A stretch of 22,200 bases of DNA from Allomyces arbusculus (lineage: Eukaryota; Blastocladiomycota; Blastocladiomycetes; Blastocladiales; Blastocladiaceae), in the NCBI GenBank assembly GCA_027604705.1, contig JADHYV010000150.1, positions 1 through 22,200 on the forward strand, read 5' to 3'. Under the pieces are notes generated by a model. That model saw only the letters and a program-made list of their open reading frames with translations, did not search any database and was not told where the DNA came from. The translations under genes were made by a program, and so were the position numbers. Shown here piece after piece: positions 1 to 8,309 of the stretch (position 1 is the stretch's first letter; each line of letters begins with the position of its first letter).

Positions 1-851
1 CTCTGTGCGCACGATGACTGTGAACCGCAGTGGTGCGAGTTTTGTGCCAGAGCTCATTGCCACTGATGGCTTCGTGCAGTCGGGGTCAAAACGATTGTGC
101 CGTCTTCACCTCAAGGTCGCACCAGCCCTGATCACCCTGTGGCTCGTATCGCCCGCATCGCAAACAACAAACCGCATGACGATCCCGCCAGTCAGCCGCG
201 ATGAGACTGCTAGTAGTTCATGCAGATCAGGTTGTGGTGGAACCGTTGTGCGGCGCAGAGGGCACTCGGGCTACCTCATGCTCCAGCGTCAGTCAGTTTC
301 AACTTTAGTCCACTGCACACTTTTCCACCATTCCGTTCTTCGCGAATCTCCTTGAGCCACTCGCGGATGCCCGTTCAGTAAAACAAGTGGAACCTCCAAC
401 TCAAATCCTTGAACCCCCAACCAGTAATTGCATCCACTTCGCCTGTGCACCATAACAGGGCATTGCTTTGGCCCTTCTGATGCAAAGCAGCATTGGTTCC
501 ATGCACGCAGGCCGAGAAAAAGCGATTTTGTGTTCGGGCCGACGGGGCTTTTGAAAGTGTTCCAGTGCCGGTGTTGTGGTCGAGGACCGCCTTCAAGGTG
601 ACCGATCGCGCTTTCGAACGTTCTTGCATTCATAGTGCGCATTCTTTGTCACTCGTCACTCACACGCCAAGTCGTTCACGCGAGAATCACCCGTTTTATC
701 GTCCCTTGTACACAAACCGGCCGCCATCGGGACAGGGCAGCCGGTGCGAAATTCGCAAATCCACCCACTCCACCCGAACCGAGAACAATCAAACAAAGCT
801 AAACCAAACGCGAAACGAAAACCAAATCGACGCGACGCCGAACTCCCGACC
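1..851. other. Left-edge region with no recognised gene
   Basis: Open frames up to about 120 codons occur on both strands here (for example 289-642 on the minus strand), but none resembles a family I know, and they look like the chance open frames expected in GC-rich DNA. The part from about 700 to 851 probably holds the 3' untranslated region of MAK16, whose stop codon is at 852-854. I see no RNA gene or clear repeat. Confidence 0.5.
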
Positions 852-2084
852 TTACCATGACGTCTCCATGGCGCGTGCCGGCCCAACGTGCTCATACTCG
901 ACCTCGACGTGGCCGCGGCCGCCCTTGCCGCCTCGCCGCTTCTTGGTTGCCGGCTTCTTGGCGGGTGCTGGCGGCGCGCGCTTCTTGCTCGGTGGCCGCA
1001 CGGGCTCCGGCTCCTCCTCGCCCTCGTCGTCATCGTCGTCGCTATCGTCGCTCTCCTCCTCGCTCTCGTCCTCGTCGCGGCCATCGTCGCTCGCGCCGTC
1101 ATCGTCGCTGTCGTCCTCCTACACATGAATCCAAACCCGCAACTGTCAGTCCCCTGCCCCCTCTATCACCACCCAGCATCACACGCAAACGTACCATGAG
1201 ATCCTCCATATCCGACTCAAAGTCGGACATCTCCACCATTTCGCGCTCGGCCATTTCCTCGTCCTCGTCCTCGTCCTCAATGTACTCTTCGGCCTCGTCG
1301 TCCTCGGACTCGGACTGGTCCTCCTCGACCTCGACCTTGTCCGACTCCAAGACTTTTTTCCAGACCGACTCGCGCGCGTTCAAGATCACGTCGTCGTAAC
1401 TGCCGGCCTTGAGCCGTTCCACGAGTTCGGCGGCAATCGCCTTATCGAGCCGTGCGGCGGCCTCAGCCTTGGCCTCGCGGCGCAGTTCGCGGCGGTCGAT
1501 CTTTTTGCTGATCGGCACGAGCTTGGTTCTGTTCGAAGGAAAAACACGTCAGTGACCCGATCCATCCATCGCAGCGGAATCGCGCGCAACGTACTGGTTG
1601 GTCTTGAGCTTCAACTTGCGCATGCGTAGCAAGTACTGCGTGATTTTTGTCAGACGCTGCTTGCACCGGTGCTTCAAGTGCCCCGGCCAGAACTGCAACT
1701 CGGCATCGATCTGCTCGAGCGCGGTCGTGTAGTTTTTCGACAACTTGACGCGCTCCCACAGTTTGGCCGGCGTGTGCGCGCGCTCGATGGTCTTCATGTA
1801 TAGGTACGACACGCCATCGACCTCGCGAATCGTCGCGTACCGCGAGTTCGCGAGCGGGCACGATTGCCGGTTGCACAGGCCCGTGACGTTGTAGTCGTTG
1901 CGGCAAAAGTTTTGCGTCACGGTCCTAGATTGGGCGACCGGTAATGATCAGCGCCGCGCGAGGAGCGGGGAAGATGGACGGGCGGCGCGAATATGGGTCC
2001 GCGCGGCCCACGGTAGACATACTTGAGCTTGTAAGAGCAGAAGTTATTGTTGATGACAGCCCAGATCGTGTCGTCGTGCTGCAT
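852..2084 (-). CDS. MAK16: MAK16, 60S ribosomal subunit assembly factor
   Basis: MAK16 is a nucleolar protein of early pre-60S particles, needed for 27S/25S rRNA processing; this role is known from yeast. The model has four exons: 2084-2023, 1924-1595, 1528-1195 and 1118-852 (minus strand), giving 330 aa against 300-306 in human and yeast. The start [19 protein letters not shown] and then [18 protein letters not shown] (residues 27-44) carry the conserved cysteines (C16, C28, C38, C43). [36 protein letters not shown] and KCKQR-type basic motifs follow ([19 protein letters not shown]). Then come [13 protein letters not shown], a long Asp/Glu/Ser tract across exons 3-4, a Lys/Arg-rich patch and a final HVEVEYE that matches the family C-terminus. 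Introns are 98, 66 and 76 nt, with donors GTATGT, GTACGT and GTACGT. The first Met is placed by homology. It is divergent from the Zn2Cys6 gene, with 819 bp between starts. I am very sure of the identity and nearly so of the joins. Confidence 0.96.
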
Positions 2085-2903
2085 GATGGCAAATTGGTGA
2101 TGGGGTCGAAGGGATCAAGGGTGATGGAGCCGAGTGCCGGCGGCGTCGTCGCGGTGGGGAGCGAGCGGGTGCAGAGCGTGGTTTTCGGGTGGAACTGTGG
2201 CGCGTCTCGTCGTGAACTGCACAGACGTCGCCGTCGGCTGCTGGAGGAAACCGTGCAAGCACCAGTGGAAATCGCGAGCAGGGGGAAACCATGTTAATGA
2301 GGTCACGTGCGGAGGTGTGACTGGTTGCGGGCTGACTTTTGGCAGAGCAGGTCCCAATTTCTCAATTGTCTTAGATCGCGACCGCGCTGACCTCGTCCAC
2401 ACGCTCGGGCATGGTCGACACGCTTGGGCATGATTCCCGGCGCTGACGCCGTCTTACTAACTGCAAAGACAGGGCCGTGGGGTCTGACGCTGGTGCCGGT
2501 GAGGGTTCCTAGACATGCGTGATGGCGTCGGGTACTCCACGGACAGCACGCTGCTCGACGCAGTTCGACGATGCTTGACGATGCTCACCACGTTAGCAGA
2601 AAATTGTTTCGTGGAAGCCAAATGAATATGAACATGAAAATGTACAGCTAGAGTTGGATTCGAGTCAAAAAGTGGATGGAGTCAACTGGCAGCAGCACAC
2701 CACGCCACTCTGCATGGGAGCGATTGACCACCGCGACCACTTAGCCTCGACACAGCTCTCAGCATCGACCTTTCTCTCCCTCCATCTCCCCTCGCCCGGC
2801 CGCCGCTACATAGCCTGCTCGCTTACTACGCTCCCGCTGCTCCTCTGCACGCTGCCCTCCTGGATGATTGCCGCCCACTCGCTGCCCGCTCCGCGCCGCC
2901 ACC
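2085..2903. promoter_or_regulatory. Divergent intergenic region, MAK16 / Zn2Cys6 gene
   Basis: This 819-bp gap separates two divergently transcribed genes and must contain both promoters and 5' leaders. The open frames inside it (such as 2115-2402 minus) have no recognisable domain. I see no clear TATA box or repeat that I could defend. A short A-rich stretch lies near 2600-2645. The leader before 2904 is rich in CCGC and CTC runs. Confidence 0.45.
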
Positions 2904-4583
2904 ATGTTCGCCGGTGACGACCCGCTGGCGCTGTTACTCGCCGAGCTCGATGACCAGGCCGCGGCCGACCGTACTCGCCACGGGCATGACCAGCTTGCCC
3001 ACAACTCTCGCAACGCTGCGACTATGGACGCGGGCGCCCTCGTCGACCTGGACGCGTGGCTCGCGACTGACCCACTGGCCACGTTCCCGCCCGCCGATGC
3101 GTTGCGCCCAGATTACCTCGCGACTAAACCACTCGAGCTCTCGTCGCCCTCGACCACATCGCCAGCGCGCCGGCTCGACGCGGCCGACCTCGCGGGACTC
3201 GACTCGGTGTGCCCGGACTTGGCGCTGCTGCTGCTCGATGCTCAACCAGCGGCGTCACTCGTGTCGCCCACGACCTCGGGGGCAGGGTCTGGCATGGGCA
3301 CGTCGAACGCGACAGAACCTAAATTGGATGACTCGGCGGCGGCGGCGTTGGCGGCGGGCATGACCATGAACAACGCGCGCGACGATGCCGATGACCAAGC
3401 AAGACTGGACGCGCTGCTGGACGCGCGCGCCGATACCGTCTCCTGGCACTCCAACTGCACTGACGCGGGCCACGTCGAGGCTGCTATGCCGGTGCTGACG
3501 ATGGCTGTGGCCCCGCAACGCACAAGCATGCCGCAATTGCACGATTTAGTTGCTGCCGCTGCGGCGCAACCGGCCGTGCACGTCGCCCCCGGCCCGATCG
3601 CGACCGGGAACACGAATTCCGTGCCCGACGTGGCGCCTCCCGTGTCAACGGTTCCCGTCGCGTCGCCGCCACCGACCGTGACAGCCCCAACCGCATCCGC
3701 TCCGCCGGTCGCGCCGTCGACCATCCCGGCGCCCGCGCCGCGCATCACCATTTCGGCACTCATGTCGTTGCGGCACCTCGCTGCCAACTCGGGGAGCAGC
3801 TACGCGCACCACCGTGCCGGCAGCGGGCGGATTTCCGGGTGCACGCCACCCTCGGCGCCGTTCCCGCTGATCACAACCCCACCGGCATTGCCCCCCACAC
3901 CGACGCCGAGTCCGCCGGCGCAGACGGTGCCTGCGGGTCCGCGCGTGATTGGTGGGAAAGTGCTCAGGCCGGTCCTGCCGCGGCCGACGGCGCCACCGCC
4001 TCCACCGCCGCCCCGGTTCCCGACTCCGTACGCCGTGTATTGGCCCGGTGCGACGGTCCCCGGCGCGGCGCCGGTGCGGCCGACGTATGTGACCGCCCCG
4101 GTACAGCGCATGGCGATCGGGCCGCATCCGACGATGCCCGCCGTGCAGCATCCGACGAGTCCAATGACGATGCCGCATTCGGCGATCGTGCAGCACCCGA
4201 CGCTTGTCCAACATCCGGCGATCGTTCAACATTCGCACGCGACGGTGCAGCACCCGCCCTCGGTCCCTGCCAAGAAACCCATCTCGTGCGTGCACTGCCG
4301 CGCGAGCCACGTTGCGTGTCCCGGCCTACGCCCCTGCGCGCGATGCGTGCGGCTCGGTCGCGCCGACACGTGTGTCGACTACATCCCCAAGCGGCAACTC
4401 GCGTCGTCGTCATCGACCCCGACGCCGGCGCCGGCGGCCAAGCGCCGTAAGCGCGCCAACACGGCGTCAGCTACGTGCTCTCCACCGCCACCACCGGAAT
4501 CGGTCGCCCTTGCAGCACAAAGGGAACCTCCAATACCGCGCGCCGCTGCGGGCGGGACCGCAGCGGCACGATGGGGTGGGTGA
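2904..4583 (+). CDS. Zn2Cys6 (GAL4-type) fungal transcription factor
   Basis: This is a single-exon gene of 559 aa. The frame is open further 5', but the first real ATG is at 2904, in the context GCCGCCACCATG, close to an ideal Kozak site. The N-terminus (MFAGDDPLALLLAELDDQAA) is acidic and leucine-rich like an activation segment. The middle, about residues 190-450, is Ala/Pro/Thr-rich and has a run of VQHP repeats. The DNA-binding domain sits near the C-terminus: cysteines 462, 465, 472, 478, 481 and 490, spaced C-x2-C-x6-C-x5-C-x2-C-x8-C, with RPCARCVRLGRADTC typical of the family. A basic KRRKR patch follows and may be a nuclear signal. Six cysteines of this kind bind two zinc ions and contact CGG-type DNA sites in known members; the target here is unknown. 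I see no fungal-TF middle-homology domain. A GTGAGT just before the stop could be a donor for a further exon, but I found no convincing downstream exon. Confidence 0.88.
   Translation: MFAGDDPLALLLAELDDQAAADRTRHGHDQLAHNSRNAATMDAGALVDLDAWLATDPLATFPPADALRPDYLATKPLELSSPSTTSPARRLDAADLAGLDSVCPDLALLLLDAQPAASLVSPTTSGAGSGMGTSNATEPKLDDSAAAALAAGMTMNNARDDADDQARLDALLDARADTVSWHSNCTDAGHVEAAMPVLTMAVAPQRTSMPQLHDLVAAAAAQPAVHVAPGPIATGNTNSVPDVAPPVSTVPVASPPPTVTAPTASAPPVAPSTIPAPAPRITISALMSLRHLAANSGSSYAHHRAGSGRISGCTPPSAPFPLITTPPALPPTPTPSPPAQTVPAGPRVIGGKVLRPVLPRPTAPPPPPPPRFPTPYAVYWPGATVPGAAPVRPTYVTAPVQRMAIGPHPTMPAVQHPTSPMTMPHSAIVQHPTLVQHPAIVQHSHATVQHPPSVPAKKPISCVHCRASHVACPGLRPCARCVRLGRADTCVDYIPKRQLASSSSTPTPAPAAKRRKRANTASATCSPPPPPESVALAAQREPPIPRAAAGGTAAARWGG
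4103..4262 (+). repeat. Degenerate VQHP-coding repeats
   Basis: Within the transcription factor gene, about six imperfect units of 18-24 nt encode (V)QHP(T/A)-type motifs: PHPTMPA, VQHPTSPM, MPHSAI, VQHPTL, VQHPAI, VQHSHAT and VQHPPS. Copies differ at synonymous and non-synonymous sites, so the array is not recent. It lies directly before the zinc cluster. Confidence 0.7.
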
Positions 4584-5420
4584 GTGCGTGAGACGAGGTG
4601 AATGGACGCTGGCATTTCGCTCCTCGTCTCCTTGAGCAATTGGATCGAGCACGATCCGACCGCGACTTTCTTGCTTCAACCTGCGACGGACCACGTCGCC
4701 CTCGACTCCTGCACCCGACACGCTCAGATCTGTTCTTCCTGTTCTGCTTCCAAGTGTTTTCTTTCTTGTCATTGCACTCTTCCCCCGCGCGCAAATCCAA
4801 TATATCAGCGCACCTAGCCTTGATCGAGCATCTTGTTGTTGACTTGCACCATGTGTGTCCGTCAAGATGGCCACACCAAAGATCGTTCGTCACAGTTTCG
4901 TGGGCCCAACGAGCACCGCGCGCCGTCGACACACAGGTCGGCAATCTGGTCATCGCCTGACGTGGGGCCCTTTGATTTATGGACATTTTGGTTTTGACGT
5001 CCACATGAACAACGATCAATTTCCAAGAAAATATTGGCGCGATCACACGCACGTTCCCGCATGAACTCGCTCCTCCAACGGGCGAGCAACAACGAATCCG
5101 CGGCCAAGCTGCTCGTCATCGAGTGTGGTTGGGGATCAAGAGTAGTAGGCGAACAGGGTCGCCTCGTTTTGCAGATTGTTTCGCAAATTATTCACAGATC
5201 CGATACACGCACGTCGGTTCATGTTTGGAAATGCATCCACTCACAACAGGCGGTTTGACTCACTCACAGTTCGACTTGAACGACTTGCACGACTTGCACG
5301 GTCGATGCCCTTCTCCCTTGCGATCAACTCCCCCTGAACGTTGACTTCTGTTAACGACAGCATCAAACTCACCGCACCTCAGCAAGATGATAGTCATGAC
5401 CACCCGGTCGCGCGCACAGT
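4584..5420. other. Intergenic region, no recognised gene
   Basis: This region lies between the Zn2Cys6 gene and the decayed F-box gene. Short open frames on both strands (such as 4602-4817 plus and 4471-5052 minus) show no known domain. It contains a small threefold tandem repeat of the 9-mer CGACTTGMA at about 5273-5299. The first part is presumably the 3' untranslated region of the transcription factor gene. Confidence 0.5.
5273..5299. repeat. Three tandem copies of a 9-mer
   Basis: CGACTTGAA, CGACTTGCA, CGACTTGCA in direct tandem order. The array is small and intergenic, and no function is implied. Confidence 0.6.
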
Positions 5421-6856
5421 CGCACGCTCGACCCGCTGCCCGACCCAATTCTGCTAGACATTGCCACGATGCTTCATGAATTCGACGAGAGTACCCTCTT
5501 CGACCTTGCGCTTGCTGCTCCCAGGCTATTCGCGCCATGTCTCCGCGTCGCGATCCAGCGGGTCCATGTTCGCAGTGGCAACCAATTCTCCAACAAGCTG
5601 CTGCGCCGGTCGAATGCGACAACTCTTACGCTCCCGAATGACGCCATGGGTACGCTTGTCGGGACCAAAAGCGCATCGAACGGTCAGACCGTGCAGTAAT
5701 ACCTCGTCCTCGCCTACCGCGACATTCACCGTACTCGCATCACGTCGGTTTCCTGCCATGGGACGTGCCGCGTGTCGCGCGCGCGGACTCTGCTTACCGT
5801 TCAGATTTCGCAGCTCCACCGTTTATTTTGACTGTCCATGCGTGGGGCGGACGCGCCAGCAAGTCACGCCCTATTGTCGTGAGCTGGTGCTTAGCGGTGT
5901 GATTCCTTGGACGAATATCGCGCTCCCCGTGTGCCTCACGACTTTTAAGCCCAAGGGAGTCATGATGCCAATGCTACCCGAATTCATGATCGGTGTCCTC
6001 CCTCCCGACTGCAAGCGCTGAGGATTGACAAGCTTGAACACGAACATGACCATGCCACGCTTATTCATCTTCTGGCGCTCGTTCCTCCATCGCTTCAGTC
6101 GCTGACGGCCAACTGGCATGACGCCAACGACCGCGCTGTCTCGCCGCGTGCAGCTATGGATACGCTCAAGCAGCTCGTTCAGCGGCGCGACACGCACACT
6201 GAATCTGCGCTTTCCAATTTGGAGCGAGGCCATGGGAGTGTGCTTGCCGCTCGCCGTGTCGCTCAAGGAACTGAATCTCGGGTGCATGCCAATGGCCGAC
6301 GTGTTTGACGAATCCATTGGTTTTCGGTGGCCGCGCTGGCCCAATTTGTGCCGAAATTGCCGGCCACATCGACACTTCTGAATCTTGACGAATGGCCGTT
6401 TGGTGGCACGCATGTGGCGGTTTTACTTGCGCAACATATGCCACCGCACTTGACGCTCCTGGCTATGACACAGTGCAAGTTGATGGATGAAGACGTGGCT
6501 CTGTTTGCATGGCCGTGTGGGTTGCGCACACTTCGATTACATAGGGCGCGAATTACGACGGGATCGGTGGGTTAGCCTACTCGGCTCAAAACGCTTGAAT
6601 TGAACGTTGCTCGAGTCTGGCCGATGAGAGTGTCGCGTGGGTGAACGAGCTGCCGCAAGATTTGGAAGTGCTTGATGTATGCGAGACCCCGGTCAGTGAC
6701 CGGTTTGCGACGGCGTTGCTGGCGCAGACGCCCATGCGTGATCCGACACGGAATGGCGGCGGCTTTATGATCAAGATCGTGGGGACCCATCTATCGCTCA
6801 TGGCAGAGTGGCGGCTGCGCTGCAAGTTTTGGGTTCATGGGCACGCGGACGTGTGA
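5421..6856 (+). pseudogene. Decayed F-box / leucine-rich-repeat protein gene
   Basis: The opening segment (5424-5560) reads as an F-box: DPLPDPILLDIA, then FDLALAAPRLFAPCL, which fits the LP-ELL-I ... L--LALVSRRF pattern of proteins that bind Skp1 in SCF ubiquitin ligases. Leucine-rich-repeat-like stretches follow: CRELVLSGVIPW (about 5877), LQALRIDKLEHEH and LQSLTANWHDAND (about 6015-6130), SLKELNLGCMPMADV (about 6260), GLRTLRLHRARIT (about 6530) and DLEVLDVCETPVSD (about 6660). These lie in all three forward frames, so at least five frame changes and several in-frame stops break the gene. The F-box frame itself has a stop upstream at 5397-5399 and no Met before the F-box. Introns of 60-100 nt could explain one or two switches, but not all of them. 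I therefore call it a pseudogene of a host F-box/LRR family. Base composition is less GC-rich than in neighbouring genes, which fits relaxed constraint. Confidence 0.7.
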
Positions 6857-7198
6857 GCAACAGGGAGTGAGAGTCTGGCCGTTTATGTTCGTGATGATGT
6901 AGTGAGTCAGGCGTTCACGGTGTAGGGACCCAGCCAAAAACCGTCCCCGTCAAACGTGAATAGCTCATCCAAATCACCCCCGACTATGATAAAACAAAGA
7001 GCAATTGTCTTCTTTCAAAGGCGTGTACACTCGTTACTTGTGGCTCGCTGTGGGGAGTTCAGGTTGCCGAATTTGCATGTAGGCCCTGGCCTCTTCTCGC
7101 CTTCCATCGAGTCACAATATTTAAGAAAAAACATTTTCATTCAAATTTTTCATTTGCAAGTGGTAGCTCGCGCGGTCTTGGGGTGGGAAGTAAGGGGG
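6857..7198. other. AT-richer spacer between LRR relics
   Basis: There is no recognised gene. The stretch around 7110-7160 is notably AT-rich (runs of A and T), unlike the GC-rich coding DNA around it. It may be more of the decayed F-box/LRR locus, but I cannot align it. Confidence 0.4.
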
Positions 7199-7443
7199 AG
7201 TCTCAAACTGGATCTCGAATGCATGCCCAATCGGAAGCCGCGGACCGCGATGCTGCCAGTGCTTCCAAATGCTTGACCTGCTCAAAATGCCCGTGACGGA
7301 TGGAATGGCCCTGGGGATGGTCGAGCGCATGCCCACGCGCAAGCGCTGCGACTTGAAGCTGAGTCTGAAGAAACTTCGTGTGTGGAGATTGCCCTTGCCT
7401 CGTTGCGGATGAAATTGGACGTCGAGGTTGCGAACTGGCCCTA
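7199..7443 (+). pseudogene. Second LRR relic, similar to the end of the F-box/LRR pseudogene
   Basis: SLKLDLECMP (7199 onward), then in a shifted frame QMLDLLKMPVTDGMALGMV and LKLSLKKLRVWRLPL to about 7412, with MKLDVEVANWP in another frame to about 7443. The order LxLxL, then about 20 residues, then LxxLDxxxxPVxD resembles the 3' part of the upstream pseudogene (LKTLELNVA ... DLEVLDVCETPVSD). It is broken, has no start, and no full repeat domain remains. It is most likely a diverged partial duplicate or the tail of an older neighbouring paralogue. Confidence 0.5.
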
Positions 7444-7676
7444 AACAGAGGCCCATATTAGTGGTCGGCTCAATCGCTTTCGTATTTTGTTAATGTTTCG
7501 TAACTATTTTGGAAACATTAATCAAAGTTGCCGCACACACCCATTGCGTATGCCCACGTTTGCCAGTCACTTCAGCCGATGGATAATTGCTCTGCTCCGT
7601 GCATTGACGCAACGGACTGACAAGTGGGCACAAAACTGTGACGTCCACAATATATAATTACGCAGGGAGTGGCCAA

Positions 7677-7701
7677 GTCTTTAGTTTCTAGCACTAAAGA
7701 C
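7677..7701. repeat. Perfect 9-bp inverted repeat (hairpin)
   Basis: GTCTTTAGT at 7677-7685 and ACTAAAGAC at 7693-7701 are exact reverse complements around a 7-nt spacer. Outside them, CAAGT and ACTTG can also pair if the register shifts. It lies in non-coding DNA between LRR relics, next to an AT-rich TATATAATTA stretch. It could be chance, a small terminator-like fold or the end of a miniature element; I see no matching partner nearby. Confidence 0.5.
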
Positions 7702-7798
7702 ACTTGACTGGCTCGATGCTGCTTGTCGATGAATTTAAACATTGTCTGGCTGACGATCTGCCGAGCTGTGAGGACAGGAGGCATTATTTAAATGAGGC

Positions 7799-7846
7799 GT
7801 TGGCATTTTTAACGACCACAGCATTGGCATTTTCAGCGACCACAAG
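7799..7846 (+). repeat. Two imperfect 24-bp tandem copies
   Basis: TTGGCATTTTTAACGACCAC (from 7800) and TTGGCATTTTCAGCGACCAC (from 7824) differ at two positions and lie 24 nt apart. They are in the decayed region between LRR relics. No function is implied. Confidence 0.65.
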
Positions 7847-7926
7847 CTCACAACACTCAAGAAACAATTCGCCATGTTTGCCAGGATGGCCTCCAATCAT
7901 GTCGGACAGCCAATGCAACCGCACTA

Positions 7927-8216
7927 TCAGAGCTTCCGCGGGCGGTCAAGCAGGGAGGCCTGCTAAGTGAAGACATGATGGGACCTTTAGATGCCTCCAA
8001 GAGCTTGAGGTTGACATCGTTTTGGGCGAAGGCATGGTTTTGGGTCTTGTGGAGCAGATCGCATGTCCGAGTACACGCCCCACATGTTGGTACCTCGTGC
8101 TCCGGGAGTGATGCTTCTTTGGATGTTGACCAAATTTGGCGTGAAATACGTGGCGAGCAAACTCGTCGACGCGATCAGTCCGAGTCTCCAATTGCATTCG
8201 GCTTTCTGGTCATGAA
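7927..8216 (+). pseudogene. Third LRR relic
   Basis: The pieces read SELPRAVKQGGLLSEDMMG (about 7927-7985), then in another frame LQELEVDIVLGEGMVLGLVE (about 7995-8060). The latter parallels QMLDLLKMPVTDGMALGMVE of the second relic and DLEVLDVCETPVSDRFATAL of the first. A further frame gives an open stretch to a stop near 8216 (MLLWMLTKFGVKYVASKLVD) that I cannot assign. There is no start and there are several frame changes, so this is a relic. It ends about 95 bp from the stop of the convergent WD40 gene. Confidence 0.4.
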
Positions 8217-8309
8217 CTTTTCGTGTGCCTCGCTTTGTGCAGTGCTTACCTCCATGATTTGTTTCTCATGTCTAAAACTGTATTGCCAGCTGTATGCAGT
8301 GCTCCACTT

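Noticed and set aside
493-1128. Plus-strand 211-codon open frame
   Set aside because: It overlaps the MAK16 last exon in antisense; its Ser-rich end is the complement of the acidic tract, and the rest matches nothing.
2868-2903. Earlier start for the transcription factor at 2868
   Set aside because: The codon at 2868 is TTG; 2904 is the first ATG and has a near-ideal Kozak context.
3242-4310. Long minus-strand open frames (181 and 221 codons) inside the Zn2Cys6 gene
   Set aside because: They are antisense shadows in very GC-rich coding DNA, Arg- or Ala/Gly-rich with no domain, while the plus strand carries a clear zinc cluster and a strong start.
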